The notes: generated from the letters alone by a model not told the origin. Shown: positions 11,968-22,540, counted from the first letter of the stretch. The stretch is 64,000 nucleotides of DNA from Ariolimax columbianus (GCA_036924085.1 JAVGWX010000009.1:63001012-63065011), one strand, 5' to 3'. A program made the numbers and translations.

Positions 11968-12038
11968 TTAGGTGGTCATCTTGTCCATACAGATGCCATG
12001 GTCCATATCCATAGTTGAATCAGTCATACACATCATGT
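11968..12038 (-). CDS. Copy A exon 3 (C-terminus and stop)
   Basis: The acceptor TTTCAG precedes 12038. With the one base carried over from exon 2 it encodes Asp then 22 residues (MMCMTDSTMDMD...), including the last two cysteines, and stops at TAA 11970-11968. It differs from copy B at one base, changing the final residue (Thr versus Ala). Confidence 0.85.
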
Positions 12039-15000
12039 CTGAAACAGGAAGGAAATACTCGGTGTTATTATATAAACTCATTGAAGACAGTGAATTCCTC
12101 TTTTCATCCAAGGAAAACGGAATTCATTCTTTAATCCGTAATTATTTACGAAACTTTTTCTCCAAGAGATTTCTCTCAAGAATTTCAAGCCATTAATGGA
12201 GGATTCCTCCGAAAAGAGAAATGTCAGAAAACAAAGACAGATTTTTACTTCTCCATTGATGTACCAGTTCATACTTACGGATGGGATTCACAACTACAAC
12301 CAAGAAAAGCCAGTTCCAAGCCTCAGAGATTTGGTACCAAAAAAATAGTGGGCCAAGTAGCAAGACGTGACAAGGTATGTAATCTTTGCGATACGGCAAG
12401 GTATCGAAACTCAATCCTTGCAGACCCGAGAGAAGCGATTATAACGTCGGTGGTTTGATCAGGACGACCCAAAGTCCACTTGAATGTGACAGTATATAAG
12501 AGACGGAGGACTGGACTGGAACCAGGACAAGAGAAAGACAACAGATACAATAATTTGACGCTTTCGCTGACCGACGTCTACACAGAAGAGAAGTGACTAT
12601 ATGAGTAAGGTAGAAGAATCTACACGCTAGGATAGAAGATGAGTGACTAAGTAAGTAAGGTAGAAGACTCTACACTCTAGAGTAGAAGATGAGCGAATAA
12701 GTATGAAAAGTTGAAGACTCAACACACAATGGCAAAAAATGAGCGACTAAGTAAGTAAGGTAGAGGACTCTACACAATATTCTATAAAAGTAGCGACTTC
12801 TCAATAAGGTAGAAGACTCTACATCCTAGAGCAGAAGCGACGCGACTAAGTAAGCAAGTAAATACAGTTTGTATGGGGTATCGTATCTAGCACCTCCAAT
12901 CAAGCCCTACAGGCTACTGTAATCTAGACTCGTATTTTAACTGTCACTTACCGCCCTGACACATACAAGCATCCATAGTCATGCCTGTGTGGTCGCATTT
13001 TTCTCCTTTCATGGCTTTCATGTGACACTTCATTTCTCCGTTCATCATCATGAGGCAGCAACCATCGTCACAGTCCAAAGCAGTCATGCATTTGTCGCCA
13101 GCTTTTTGAGCAAATGTGTACAGCTGCAACAATTGAGGACGTATATTTAAATCATAGCAGATTTCATACGTATATATCAGTATATTTTACGAACATACAG
13201 CACGAGATTAATAAGAGAAAATACTCAACGCTATTATATCAATTCATTTAAGACAATGGATTTCTCTATTCATAAAAGCAAAACGGAATTCTTTATTTTT
13301 ATTCCGTTGTCAGGCTGCTTAAGGAAACTCAGGTCAGGTCAGGTCAGGTCATCCCGTAACCGGTGAGGTCGTTGGGGCACACATGAAGACATCCTCACAA
13401 CTCCACGCCATCTCTCTCTGTCAGATGCCGCTGCCTGTGACTCTTCTGGTCGGAGACTGGTAAATTCTTTTATGTTGTCCTCCCATCTCTTTTTGGGCCG
13501 GCCTCTTCGTCGTCTGCCATGCACCTTCCCGTGGAGGATTGTGTTTACAAGACCATTTGATCTCGATATGTGACCGTACCAAGTGAAGGAAACTGCTGAA
13601 CATAAAATGGCAAGATAGGATCACAGATGTAGGAGTTCTTTCACGGGCTGGCATGACAAGCATCCACACACCGCTGTGGAAATCGCAGCTTGGATGTTGT
13701 CCGCACGTCAGATGAGCGGTTGCCAAATAAAATATTCTATGCCGAGCTTGAGTTAGGCAAGCGAGCTCGCGGTCGCCAAATAACACATTACCAAGACACT
13801 CTGAAAGCCTCACTGAAGAATTGCGTCATTGACACTGATAACTGGAAGAACATTGCTGGTGATCGTCTGCCTGGCGTAGTAAATTCTCTTCTGGCACGAC
13901 ACATATGGAGCAGACAAGAATCAATAACAAGAAAGCTGCATGGAGACAAGCGACACGAAAGGCAAGAGACGAGTTGGTTCCGTCTGACGGTCAGACAGTG
14001 TTTCTCTGCCCTCAGTGTGACAGAAGCTTTCGGGCTGGGATTGGTTTGATCAGCCCCCTACAAACCCACTCCAGGATTGACAGATGACAGTGTGGTCTTC
14101 TTCGGAAAAGATGGACAAACAATAAGAGGAGAAAGTTGAGTTGGATAGGGCACATCCTCAAGAAAGAACTCAATAATATACCAACATTTGCTGTTTTCAT
14201 ATCTTCTCGTACATTTCTTCATTCTTGACGAATTATCTTTTGTAGTGAGTTCGCTTTGATTCTTCTTACTTCTTTTGGGATACTGAACAAAGTGGAACTG
14301 GCTCCTCTTTGTAGTGAAATATAAAACTCTTCGAATGCTTATTGTTACGGGATTAAATTGTTGATCCATACCTCGTCGGACAATTGTATAAGTAATTTGT
14401 TTTCCGGGAGCAACTCATATAGGTGAGGTGAGGTTTTTATCAATATGTTGTACCTTACCCTGATATGAGGTGAGGTCTTGATCAGTATGTTGTACCTTAC
14501 CTTGATATGAGGTGAGGTCTTGATCAGTATGTTGTACCTTACCCTGATATGAGGTGAGGTCTTGATCAGTATGTTGTACCTTACCCTGATATGAGGTGAG
14601 GTCTTGATCAGTATGTTGTACCTTACCCTGATATGAGGTGAGGTCTTGATCAGTATGTTGTACCTGACAATGGGTGAGGTTTTGATCAGTATGTTGTACC
14701 TGATATGGGTGGGGTCTTGATCAGTATGTTGTACCTGACAATGGGTGGGGTTTTGATCAGTTTGTTGTACCTGACATTGGTGGGGTCTTGATCAGTATGT
14801 TGTACCTGACAATGGATGGGGTCTTGATCAAGTATGTTGTACCCGCCAATAGGTGGGGTCTTGATCAGTATATTGTGCCCGCCAATGGGTGGGGTCTTGA
14901 TCAAGTATGTTGTACCCACCAATGGGTGGGGTCTTGATCAGTATGTTGTACCTGACATGAGTGGGGTCTTGATCAGTATGTTGTACCCGCCAATGGGTGG

Positions 15001-16239
15001 GGTCTTGATCAGTATGTTGTACCTGACATGGGTGGGATCCTGATCAGTATGTTGTACCTGACATGGGTGAGGTCTTGATCAGTATGTTGTACCTGACATG
15101 GGTGGGGTCTTGATCAGTATGTTGTACCCGCCAATGGGTGGGGCCTTGATCAGTATGTTGTACCCGCCAATGGGTAGGGTCTTGATCAGTATGTTGTACC
15201 CGCCAATGGGTGGGGTCTTGATCAGTATGTTGTACCCGCCAATGGGTAGGGTCTTGATCAGTATGTTGTGCCTGACATGGGTAGGGTCTTGATCAGTATG
15301 TTGTACCCGCCAATGGGTGGGGTCTTGATCAGTATGTTGTACCCGCCAATGGGTAGGGTCTTGATCAGTATGTTGTGCTATGACGTTGGTTGTGGGCCAG
15401 TCAGGCCAGTCGTTGTTTTTGTATCTTGTGTTGCAGCTTTCTTTCATCTCCCACCTTCGCCAAAACCCTTCCGTTTGATTTCCTGTTGTCCTCGCACTGG
15501 CCACAACAGACTGAGGTACCACCTATTCAACAAATTGAAGATAGGGTGTACCGACGAATGCCCGTGCGGTACTGGTAAAATGACCGCTGAACATCTGCTG
15601 CAGAACTGCCCGACATACGAGGATCAGAGAGAGCAGATGTGGCCATTACCAGTGGAACTGCAAGACAAGCTCTATGGCAGTGGCGAGAGCCTCAGGATGA
15701 CCGCCGCTTTTTTCGAAAAAATAATGGTTACTGTCTGACTGCGTACGCAGAAGAAGAAGAAGAAGAAGAAGATTTCCTGTTGTCCAGCTCACTTTATTCA
15801 TCTTTCGATTACATTACATCTCAATAGATTATAATACAATTTATTAATAGCAGCCCAGAAAGGAATTGATTCCTGCATGACCTCTGTGAATGACAGAAGA
15901 TAATATGACCAATGCCACACTGAGAGATTATCAACAGTGATGTTTTATCACTTTAGGGTGGAAGACGCTATAGCGCACTCCGCATTGCGCTATTGATTAA
16001 TGTCGAATCCTGCTGAATGTGGAGCCAGCAACCTCATCTTGTAACCAAATATTTATTACGACCATCACTGCTAGCGCTTGGATACATGAGACTTGTAAGA
16101 AGACCAGGCTGCAGCGGATGTCCTCTGCATCACATGGAGGGAGAATGTAAAAGAACAACGTAAGGAATGATGGGAAACTGTGACAACAAACACCCCAACT
16201 TACCACAAGAGCTGCAAGAATGAACAAAGTAGCTTTCAT
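11968..16239 (-). CDS. Secreted ten-cysteine, Met-rich protein, copy A (three exons)
   Basis: Spliced gene with coding exons 16239-16204, 13123-12952 and 12038-11968, in phases 0 and 1 with GTAAGT donors and pyrimidine-CAG acceptors. The 92-residue product begins with a hydrophobic signal peptide (MKATLFILAALV) completed by the start of exon 2, with likely cleavage after TFA. The mature chain has ten Cys spaced C-x5-C-x3-CC-x9-C-x9-C-x9-C-x-C-x5-C-x12-C. That is the five-disulfide spacing style of the colipase/prokineticin/Dickkopf fold, a fold used by hormones and by some venom proteins. Seventeen Met plus many Asp/Lys is unusual for it. Function is unknown; an extracellular ligand or a metal-binding peptide are both possible. 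Copy A differs from B at residues 11 (L/F), 18 (Q/K) and 92 (T/A). Intron 1 is 3080 bp, swollen by transposons; intron 2 is 913 bp. Confidence 0.85.
12230..12520 (+). pseudogene. Decayed RTE-like LINE fragment in copy A intron 2
   Basis: Weak plus-strand similarity to the RT C-terminal segment of RTE-like elements. It is clearer in the arm-B counterpart (31735-32001, minus), which reads ECESWTINTTKKSQFQA and RSKRKIVQVARSDKI. Because both introns carry it, it predates the duplication. Confidence 0.5.
12585..12860. repeat. Short ~50-60-bp minisatellite in copy A intron 2
   Basis: About five units of 'gactaagtaagtaaggtaga ... gactctaca'. The same unit is expanded to about 14 copies in the intron of copy B (30960-31680), which largely explains why that intron is 1.6 kb rather than 0.9 kb. 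Confidence 0.85.
12952..13123 (-). CDS. Copy A exon 2 (most of mature protein)
   Basis: 172-bp exon starting after a GTTGCAG acceptor and ending before GTAAGT. It encodes 57 residues plus one base and carries eight of the ten cysteines, including the adjacent pair in DDGCC. Only one base differs from copy B (Gln versus Lys at the seventh position of the exon). The 30 intron bases before it are identical between copies. Confidence 0.9.
13303..14100 (+). pseudogene. RTE-like LINE C-terminus with C2H2 finger, interrupted
   Basis: Reads GCLRKLLNIKWQDRITDVG, which requires joining across the insert at 13329-13594. It then follows the same order as the better copy at 36413-39001 and ends in a finger-like motif (CPQCDRSFRAGIGLISPL) in which the first His is lost. 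Stops and frame changes make it a pseudogene. It lies in intron 1 of copy A and is absent from the shorter intron 1 of copy B. Confidence 0.8.
13329..13585 (-). pseudogene. RTE-type LINE 3' end inserted into the other LINE
   Basis: The minus strand encodes a C-terminus of RTE type (HGRRRRGRPKKRWEDNIKEF, RERWRGVVR) and then ends in repeated TGACC units. AAGGAAACT at 13320-13328 and again at 13586-13594 is a 9-bp target-site duplication. Removing one copy restores the reading of the interrupted element, which confirms the boundaries. Confidence 0.85.
14416..15376. repeat. Minisatellite (42-bp then 36-bp units) in copy A intron 1
   Basis: The left part has units with 'gaggtcttgatcagtatgtt gtaccttaccctgatat'. 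The right part has 'gtggggtcttgatcagtatg ttgtacccgccaatg'. The reverse complement contains 'catactgatcaagacc', the SINE-C head motif, so the array probably grew from a SINE-C. It is missing from arm B. Confidence 0.9.
15492..15770 (+). pseudogene. I-like LINE 3' tail with 15-bp target-site duplication
   Basis: Begins inside the post-RNase H region (RTGHNRLRYHLFNKLKIGCT), continues through the Cys/His cluster and ends in GCGTACGCAGAAGAAGAAG. GATTTCCTGTTGTCC occurs at both 15477-15491 and 15771-15785. The corresponding place in arm B is uninterrupted, so the insertion appears to postdate the duplication. Sequence identity to 27600-27860 is very high, suggesting recent activity. Confidence 0.9.
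16204..16239 (-). CDS. Copy A exon 1 (signal peptide start)
   Basis: Only 12 codons, MKATLFILAALV, followed directly by GTAAGT. The start is chosen because it is the only ATG after the conserved TATA-like box, because it opens a signal peptide, and because it is identical in position in copy B. Confidence 0.85.
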
Positions 16240-16322
16240 TATGACTTGGGCTGGATTACAAATAGAGAGTTACGTATCTTATTCAGATCGAAGCGTTTTT
16301 TCAGGCAGTACCAGGACTTGCG

Positions 16323-16330
16323 TTTAAATA
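16323..16330 (-). promoter_or_regulatory. TATA-like box TATTTAAA, copy A
   Basis: Minus-strand TATTTAAA ends 84 nt before the ATG, exactly the spacing found upstream of copy B. It implies a 5' UTR of roughly 50-60 nt. Confidence 0.55.
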
Positions 16331-16599
16331 GCTTTGCACGAACTATTTTTACCAGCGCTGTGACTTCTTATCAGTAGCTCTGGTGTGGCCTTTTTTGGGT
16401 GTCTTATAGTCGTAAATATGTTGTTGACAAAATTGCTGATCTGACCATATATTGTTTCTACAATAATTATTTAGCTGCACATCTGTTAAGGTTGTTAGTG
16501 AACTCTCTCGAGTGTCCATATGCGATATATGTTGTTTGTATGTATGTATGTATTAATGTATGTATATATGTATGCATATATTTATAACCATTAATGTAA

Positions 16600-16715
16600 G
16601 TCCAGGTGGGTTCACAGCAACCTTCTAATCATGTCGTAAACGTCGACTAAAGATGGTTGTGCATAGGGCTTGCAACCTCATGTAAAACAAAATGCTACAG
16701 AAGGTAGTTAGCGAT
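16600..16715 (+). repeat. Family F interspersed repeat fragment
   Basis: Contains 'catgtcgtaaacgtcgact' 'aaagatggttgtgcatagggct' and 'catgtaaaacaaaatgctac'. This pattern recurs (often reverse-complemented) at 20690-22310, 43440-43640, 53040-53240 and 57590-57735. A short GTAT-repeat precedes it at 16538-16580. Confidence 0.6.
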
Positions 16716-16834
16716 AAGTTGTTGTAAGGTAAATATCAGCGACATTTTATTTTTTTATGTTGCTTTAACAAGTATACATTGTATTAGGTATTATTATAAC
16801 TTATTGGCTAAAGGTAATAAATAGCATAATTAGT

Positions 16835-17113
16835 ATGGCCGAGAGGACCGGACGAAATGCTACGAAGAAAGGGCAGAACAGAATGTGCGATTTGTGTGGC
16901 GGTAATGTTTGTATTAGTGTAGGGTTAGATACAACGTTGGAAGATGAAGTAGAAGTAGAATGTAGGGTAGAAGAGAGGCAGGCTCGAAGGGAGTGCGATA
17001 TTAGGACAAATGAGAAGAGATTGGAGGAGATAGAAAAGTGGCAGATCAAAATAGAAGTGAAACAAGAGAACATTGAGGAAATGTTATATAAGCTGCAGTT
17101 GGGTAGTCAGTGA
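16835..17113 (+). pseudogene. Putative ORF1 remnant of CR1-like LINE
   Basis: 92-codon reading frame starting MAERTGRNATKKGQ, with a CDLCGG zinc-knuckle-like start and a long charged, probably coiled-coil stretch rich in Glu/Arg/Lys. The layout (a small Cys motif plus a coiled coil just upstream of an EN-RT region) suits an ORF1-type RNA-binding protein of a non-LTR element. An independent small host gene cannot be excluded, but its position directly 5' of the LINE favours ORF1. Confidence 0.5.
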
Positions 17114-17429
17114 TAACATAAAACCACTGGATTGGAGAAGGTAATAGGAATTGGAAGTAAGGGCGATTTTTAGTGAGGAAACAGTTCACAGGGCAGAGAG
17201 CTTTGCAGAGAAGTATTCAAATATAGGTGAGGTTCAGTATTGGTAGTAGGGGATTAAATGGTAAGGAAGGTTGGCAGACATTTGTCTAAATTTGACTACT
17301 TTAAGGTAGATGTTAAGAAGATGAAAGAGGCAGCGAGCCACATAATCTGGAAAGATATTCGGACGAACAGATGTTGAACAACAGTGGGAGAGTTTTAAAA
17401 CAGTTCTAGAAAAGCTAAAAGAGGAATGT

Positions 17430-18090
17430 GTTTATTCTTCTTCTTCTTCTTCATTGATTAACTGATGCTATTCTTCTAGTCCGGTGAGGTTCACGAAGAA
17501 GACTGTGAGTTTCAGGTCTTCGCCGGTCCCCTACAGCTTTTCGAGCATGGTCGCTCTCCAGGCCAGACTGCCTCTCTTTGGTCTGCATAGGTAGGGCATT
17601 CTTGCAGAATATGCTCTGATGTTTGCTTGGGTGTTTTTTTTTTGGTTCTCTCTTGGAACTTCTGGTGCAGTGGATGATCAGGTAACCTCTTTAGTTTTTC
17701 AAACTGAGTAAGCGATTTTTATTTTCTCCTTCAAGCGGCTCAATATTTGCTGTTTTCCCCAGCTCTGTAATTGGAGTGCTTTTCAATACCCCAAGGGTAG
17801 TTCTGAGACCAATATTTTCAACTCGGTCTAGTTTTCCTGTGTTTGTTTTGGCCGCTGTGGACCAGGTACTAGAGGCATATTCCATGATTGGTCTGATTGT
17901 ACCAGTGTAGACTTGCTTGAGGATTTTTTATTGCCCCCCTCCCCCCCCCCCCTCCTCTCTTCAAGATGTACCAGCCAATTTTGTTCTCATTGTCTTTTTA
18001 TGACCGTTGTCTGTGTTTTCTTCTATATCTCACTTCCAGGTAAGTCTCGAGTCAAATAATACTCCAAGGAATGTGGGTGTGTCCAACTAG
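17430..18090 (-). pseudogene. Second RNase H LINE family, 3' fragment inserted in CR1-like LINE
   Basis: The minus strand reads MEYASSTWSTAAKTNTGKLD and the segment up to ITELGKTANIEPLE, followed by a frame-broken C-terminus. It ends with CAATGAAGAAGAAGAAG. It resembles the I-like family at 25528-27872 in domain order but is clearly a different, older subfamily. A C-run at 17936-17952 lies inside it. Confidence 0.7.
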
Positions 18091-19635
18091 GGTTGTGAAG
18101 TGCATAACTGACAATTTTTAAATATTCAACATGTAGAAGAAGCTAGCAGAGGCAAAAACACACTCTACCTAGTATTTACTAGAGAGGAAAATGTGATTGA
18201 AAACGTTAAAAAGTCAAGATCCTGTCACGTCATGCGGTACATAGGGAATATGGTGTTAGGCCCGTATTATTTTGTAACCCACGGCACTTAGTGGATGGAT
18301 GAAACGTTCCTGTTGGGGAAATGTTTCGCTCAATTGACCATCTTATCATTTGGTGGGATCTTATAGCAAGGAAAGAAGTAAACATATACACGCGAACATA
18401 TGCCACCTCTAAGACATGTTAAGAAGATGAAAGAGGCAGCGAGCCACGTAGTCTGGAAATATATTGTCGGATAAATAGATGCTGAACAAGAGTGGGAGAG
18501 TTTCAAAACAGTTCTACAAAAGCTAAAAGAGGAATGTGTTCCATGTAGGGAGGTAAACCCCAAGAGTAAAAGGTGGAAAACTAGATTTTTATTTAAATGT
18601 AGACGAGCTAAAAATAAAGCATGGACAAAAATATGTAGCGGCAGGTAAATCAAAAGAAACATATTTAAAATATTTTGAAAAGCAGAACCTAGCTCAGAAA
18701 GTGAATGAAACAGCAAAAAAACAAAAAAAAAAAAAAAAAAAACTTGCTTATAGAATCATGACATAGTAAAAGCTTCTTTTCTTTGGTTAGAAATAAACAA
18801 GGAACAAAAAAAAAACAAACAAAGTAGGCCCTCTCATAGAGACAGTGCAGGAAAAATAATAAGTGAGAATAGGGAGGCAGCTAATCTACTCAATCAATAC
18901 TTTAGCACAGTCTACACAAAAGAGTACTGTTCCAAGATCCCAGAGCCTGTAGATATTTTTCAAAGAGACATGGATACAGCGTGATTACGATCAATCTGTA
19001 TTACAGAGCAAATGGTTTTCAAAAAATTGGAGGAGTTGAAAGTGGATAAATGTCCAGGTCAAGATGGTATTCATCCAAAATTGCTGTTTGAAATTAGAGA
19101 CCAACTAACAAACCATTGGTCTCAATCACTTGCAAAAGGGATTGTTCCACAGGATTGGAAAGATGCAGGAGTGATCAGCTTATTAATAAAGGGCAAAAAA
19201 TCAGATCCAGCAAATTATAGACTGGTGAGTTTAACGAGTAAGGTCTGTAAATTGTTTGAGTTAATAATCAAAGAAAACATTATAATGCATTTAGACAAAT
19301 TTCATCTATTTAGAAATAGTCAGCATGGGTTTACTAGAGAGAGATCATGCTTAACAAATCTATTAGAATTCATGGAGGATATTACTAAAATGATAGATTA
19401 AGGGTAGCGAATGGATGTTATTTTTCTAAATTTTGCAAAGGCCTTTGATAGAGTACCTCATCAAAGATTATTTGAAAAGTTAAAATCACATGGAATAGGT
19501 GGGGAAGTTGCCAAATGGATTGAAAATTGGTTAACGGGAAGAAGGCAGAGGGTGGGCATAAATAAGGAGTACTCTGAGTGGTGTGAAGTGAAAAGTGGAG
19601 TGCCACAGGGCTCGGTTTTGGGACCAATTTTGTTC

Positions 19636-19636
<1 letters not shown>

Positions 19637-19716
<80 letters not shown>
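19637..19716 (+). repeat. (TA)n microsatellite in frame within RT
   Basis: About 40 TA dinucleotides sit between the conserved VPQGSVLGPILF and INDLD motifs of the reverse transcriptase. They translate as alternating Ile-Tyr without breaking the frame. The normal sequence here is short (about FLIYINDL), so this is an expansion from an ATATAT seed. Confidence 0.9.
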
Positions 19717-19719
<3 letters not shown>

Positions 19720-20689
19720 AACGATTTGGACACTTATATCGGATCCATGATTGCAAAATTTGCTGATGACACAAAACTATGCAGTAGTTTCTCATCTAAT
19801 GCAGAATGGGATATATTGAGGTCGGATTTAGATAAAATTCAAGAATGGTCTGTGAGCTGGCAAATAGAGTTTAATGTAGATAAATGTACAGTTATCCACA
19901 TGGGTAGATCCAATATGGAATATAGTTACAGAATGGGCGAGAAAACTATTAGAAAGATAGAAAATGAAAGGGACATTGGGGTTGTAATAGATCATACAGG
20001 TAAGGTAAGTGAGCAAGTTCAGGTAGCAGTGAAAAAGGCAAATGCAATGTTAGGTATGATAAAAAGAAATATTAAACATAGGAGCAAGGAAGTGATTGTC
20101 AAACTGTATAAAGCATTAGTTTGACCTAGATTGGAGTAATGTGTGCAGTTGTGGAGTCCTTGTCGTAGATGAGATATAAACATGCTGGAAAGAATACAAA
20201 AAAGATCCACGAAGCAGATAGTGGGATTCCAGAATTACAGTTATGAGGAAAGACTCAGAAAAACCGGCCTACAATATCTAGAAAAGAGAAGGATTTGAGA
20301 TGACTTAATACAGGTTTATAAGATGATCAGAGGTACGGATAAATTAGACTATAACAAGTTTATCAAAATACAACCACCTACAAGAACAAGAGTGCATAGC
20401 TACAAATTAACTAAAGAGAGGTCCAGATTAGATATTAGGATATTTTTTTGTAGTCAGAACGCGGGGAATGCTTGGAATGCATTGCCAAAGGAGATAGTGG
20501 AGGCAGGGACAATTAATGCATTTAAGAAAAAATGGATGCGCATAGCTTTCAGAGCAAAGTAATGTAAATGAAACTCGCTGTACAGACTCTGCACAGTCTT
20601 CTAAACCAATTTAAAGACGTTAAGTTCAGTTAAGAAACTGCCAATGGAAAAGCACATTATAGTTGGAGACACTCTTCCTGTGAGGGGCC

Positions 20690-22310
20690 AACTGCATTGG
20701 TGATTAACTAAATGCTTAATGTAGAGTAAAAGAAGGCCATTCAGCACTTTGAGGGCTTTAACAGTGGTAGTTTCTGTTGTAATTTGTTTTACATTATGAA
20801 GTTACCAGCCCCACCACAAAATAGACCGCCAGGTGCTAAACCAATTGGCAGGTAGCGACCACAGGCCAATTAGGTTAGAAGTTGAAATGGAAGTAGGCCC
20901 ACAGGAAATAAAACCGCTCCCACGCTGGAATTATAAACGAGCCGACTGGGACAGATTTGCAATCCTGACAGATGGGCTGTGTGAAACCATCAACACACGG
21001 ATTATCAATTTGAAACCCATGGTGGAAAGCCTAAGCAAAGCAATAATGCAAGCCGCCACCGAAACCATCCCAAGAGGGGCAAGAAAAAACTACAAGCCAT
21101 ATTGGAATGATGAATTGCAGAAAGCGGAAGACGAAGTCTCAAATACTAGGAACATGGCAGAGAGAGAACAATCTATGGAGGAAAATATCGCCCTCAAAGC
21201 CATCACGGCGAAATAAAAAAGAACACTAAACCAAATAACAAGAGACAGCTGGAAAAACAAAACAGAAAGCCTCAATTTAGATAAAGAAGGGAACAAACTA
21301 TGGAAGTTAGTCAGAGCCATGAATGACGAAACTCCATCAAACAAACAAATTACCATCAAGCAGGGCGACAACATGCTCACTGGAAAAAAAGCAGCAAACG
21401 CCTTTATAGAACATTATGCCAGAGCAAACCACATTGATGTCCCTACAGATAGGCAAACAGACATTAGTGAAGAACAAAAGAGCCACGGCAACATCAATAT
21501 GGCACAAGAGGAGCACATGATGGCAAAACTAACAATGAATGAAATGGAAAAGGCCATGAGAATTCTAAAGAAAAAGAAATCGCCCGGAAAAGATGGGGTA
21601 ACAAACGAAATGCTGATGGGACTGGGCCAAACAGCAAAGAGGAAGTTACAATCAGTCCTGAACCAAAGCTGGAAAAGTGGAATTGTACAGCAGGCATGGA
21701 AAGATGCTGTAATTATACCAGTACCAAAGAAAGAAAAAGATAGAGCAGATCCAAATGGATACAGGCCTATCAGTCTACTGAGCTGTGTAGATAAACTGAT
21801 GGAGCGTATGATAAACACCAGACTGATGTGGCATCTGGAAGAAAAACACATACTAATTCCACAGCAAGCAGGCTTTAGACAGCACAGATCCACTGAGGAC
21901 CAGATCACTCTCATAGCCCAGGAAATAGCGGATGCTTACCAGGAGAAAAAGCATACAGTAGCGGTTTGGGTGGATTTAGAGAAGGCATTTGACAAGGTGT
22001 GGAAAGAGGCACTTAAAGTCAAGCTACGAAAAAGTGAAGTTTGTGGGAAAATGTACAGATGGATCAGCCACTACCTCAAAAACAGAACAGCCAGAGTTCA
22101 AGTACAAGGGCAGATGAGCAAAAAGGTGACACTTGAGCAGGTAGTACCCCAAGGGGGAGTACTGTCACCCACACTTTTCCTGGTAATTTGTTTTACATTA
22201 TGAAGTTACCAGCCCCTGGCACAACTCTCTTTAGTCGCCTTTTACGACATACATGAAGGTGCACGAACCTATTCTTTCCTCCCCAGTTATGGGACCCATG
22301 ATCCAAACGG
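20690..22310 (-). repeat. Family F repeat interrupted by a LINE segment
   Basis: The left half (to 20812) and right half (from 22183) together give a minus-strand family F repeat ('gtcgtaaaaggcgactaaag', 'ggggctggtaacttcataat', 'gtaaaacaaattacaacaga'). A 34-bp block at 20779-20812 is repeated exactly at 22183-22216, flanking the inserted LINE piece. Confidence 0.75.
20813..22182 (+). pseudogene. I-like LINE internal segment (EN end to mid-RT), lacking both ends
   Basis: Starts in the endonuclease C-terminus (LAGSDHRPIRLEVEMEVG), runs through the linker and into RT (LKKKKSPGKDGVTNEMLMGL, GYRPISLLSC, VWVDLEKAFDKVWKEA), and stops abruptly after GGVLSPTLFLV. A single in-frame stop at 21214-21216 interrupts an otherwise open frame, so the copy is young. 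There is no RNase H, GTACGC end or GAA tail. Loss of the 3' end combined with a 34-bp flanking direct repeat is atypical for target-primed insertion. Confidence 0.85.
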
Positions 22311-22540
22311 GCAGCACTTTGCTTCGTACGCAGAATAAAAAAGGAAAAACGAGATTAAACACGAAACAAAAGATCAAGGTTACCTGTATGGAATTATGCT
22401 TGGCTTAAAAACATGGTTAGGCAACTGGATCGTTGTTGTTGTTTTGCTAATACAGTTTAATAAACACGTCAAGGTCATACCGATTTTGTAATGTACTCTA
22501 TGTAATTTATTTGTGTGTGTATGTATGTATATGCGTGTTT

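Larger units (their letters stand above)
8500..16530. repeat. Inverted duplication, arm A
   Basis: This segment is the reverse complement of 29350-34140, with collinear blocks. Pairs include: 9140-9330 with 33780-33950; the SINE-C copy at 9966-10255 with 32955-33265; 10265-10408 with 32798-32945; the three exons and both intron ends; 15785-16240 with 29642-30065; and 16240-16490 with 29395-29640. Arm A is about 3 kb longer because of later insertions. The spacer between the arms is about 12.8 kb and full of retroelements. Boundaries are approximate. Confidence 0.85.
17220..20640 (+). pseudogene. CR1-like LINE (EN end, RT, 3' terminus), interrupted
   Basis: 17270-17430 and 18415-18540 carry the same linker (KKMKEAASH...W; FKTVL-KLKEEC). 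18105-18290 holds an EN tail (LVFTREENVIENV). RT follows: KCPGQDGIHPKLLFEIRDQL, VPQDWKDAGVISLL, ANYRLVSLT, a stop near 19401, then VPQGSVLGPILF and FADDTKLCSSFSSNAEWD. The C-terminal thumb and connection run to about 20560 (WNALPKEIVEAGT). The 3' end is short TTAAGTT repeats near 20630. Stops at several places make it inactive. It is the plus-strand relative of 5214-7860. The linker duplication suggests either two adjacent copies or an internal duplication. Confidence 0.8.
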
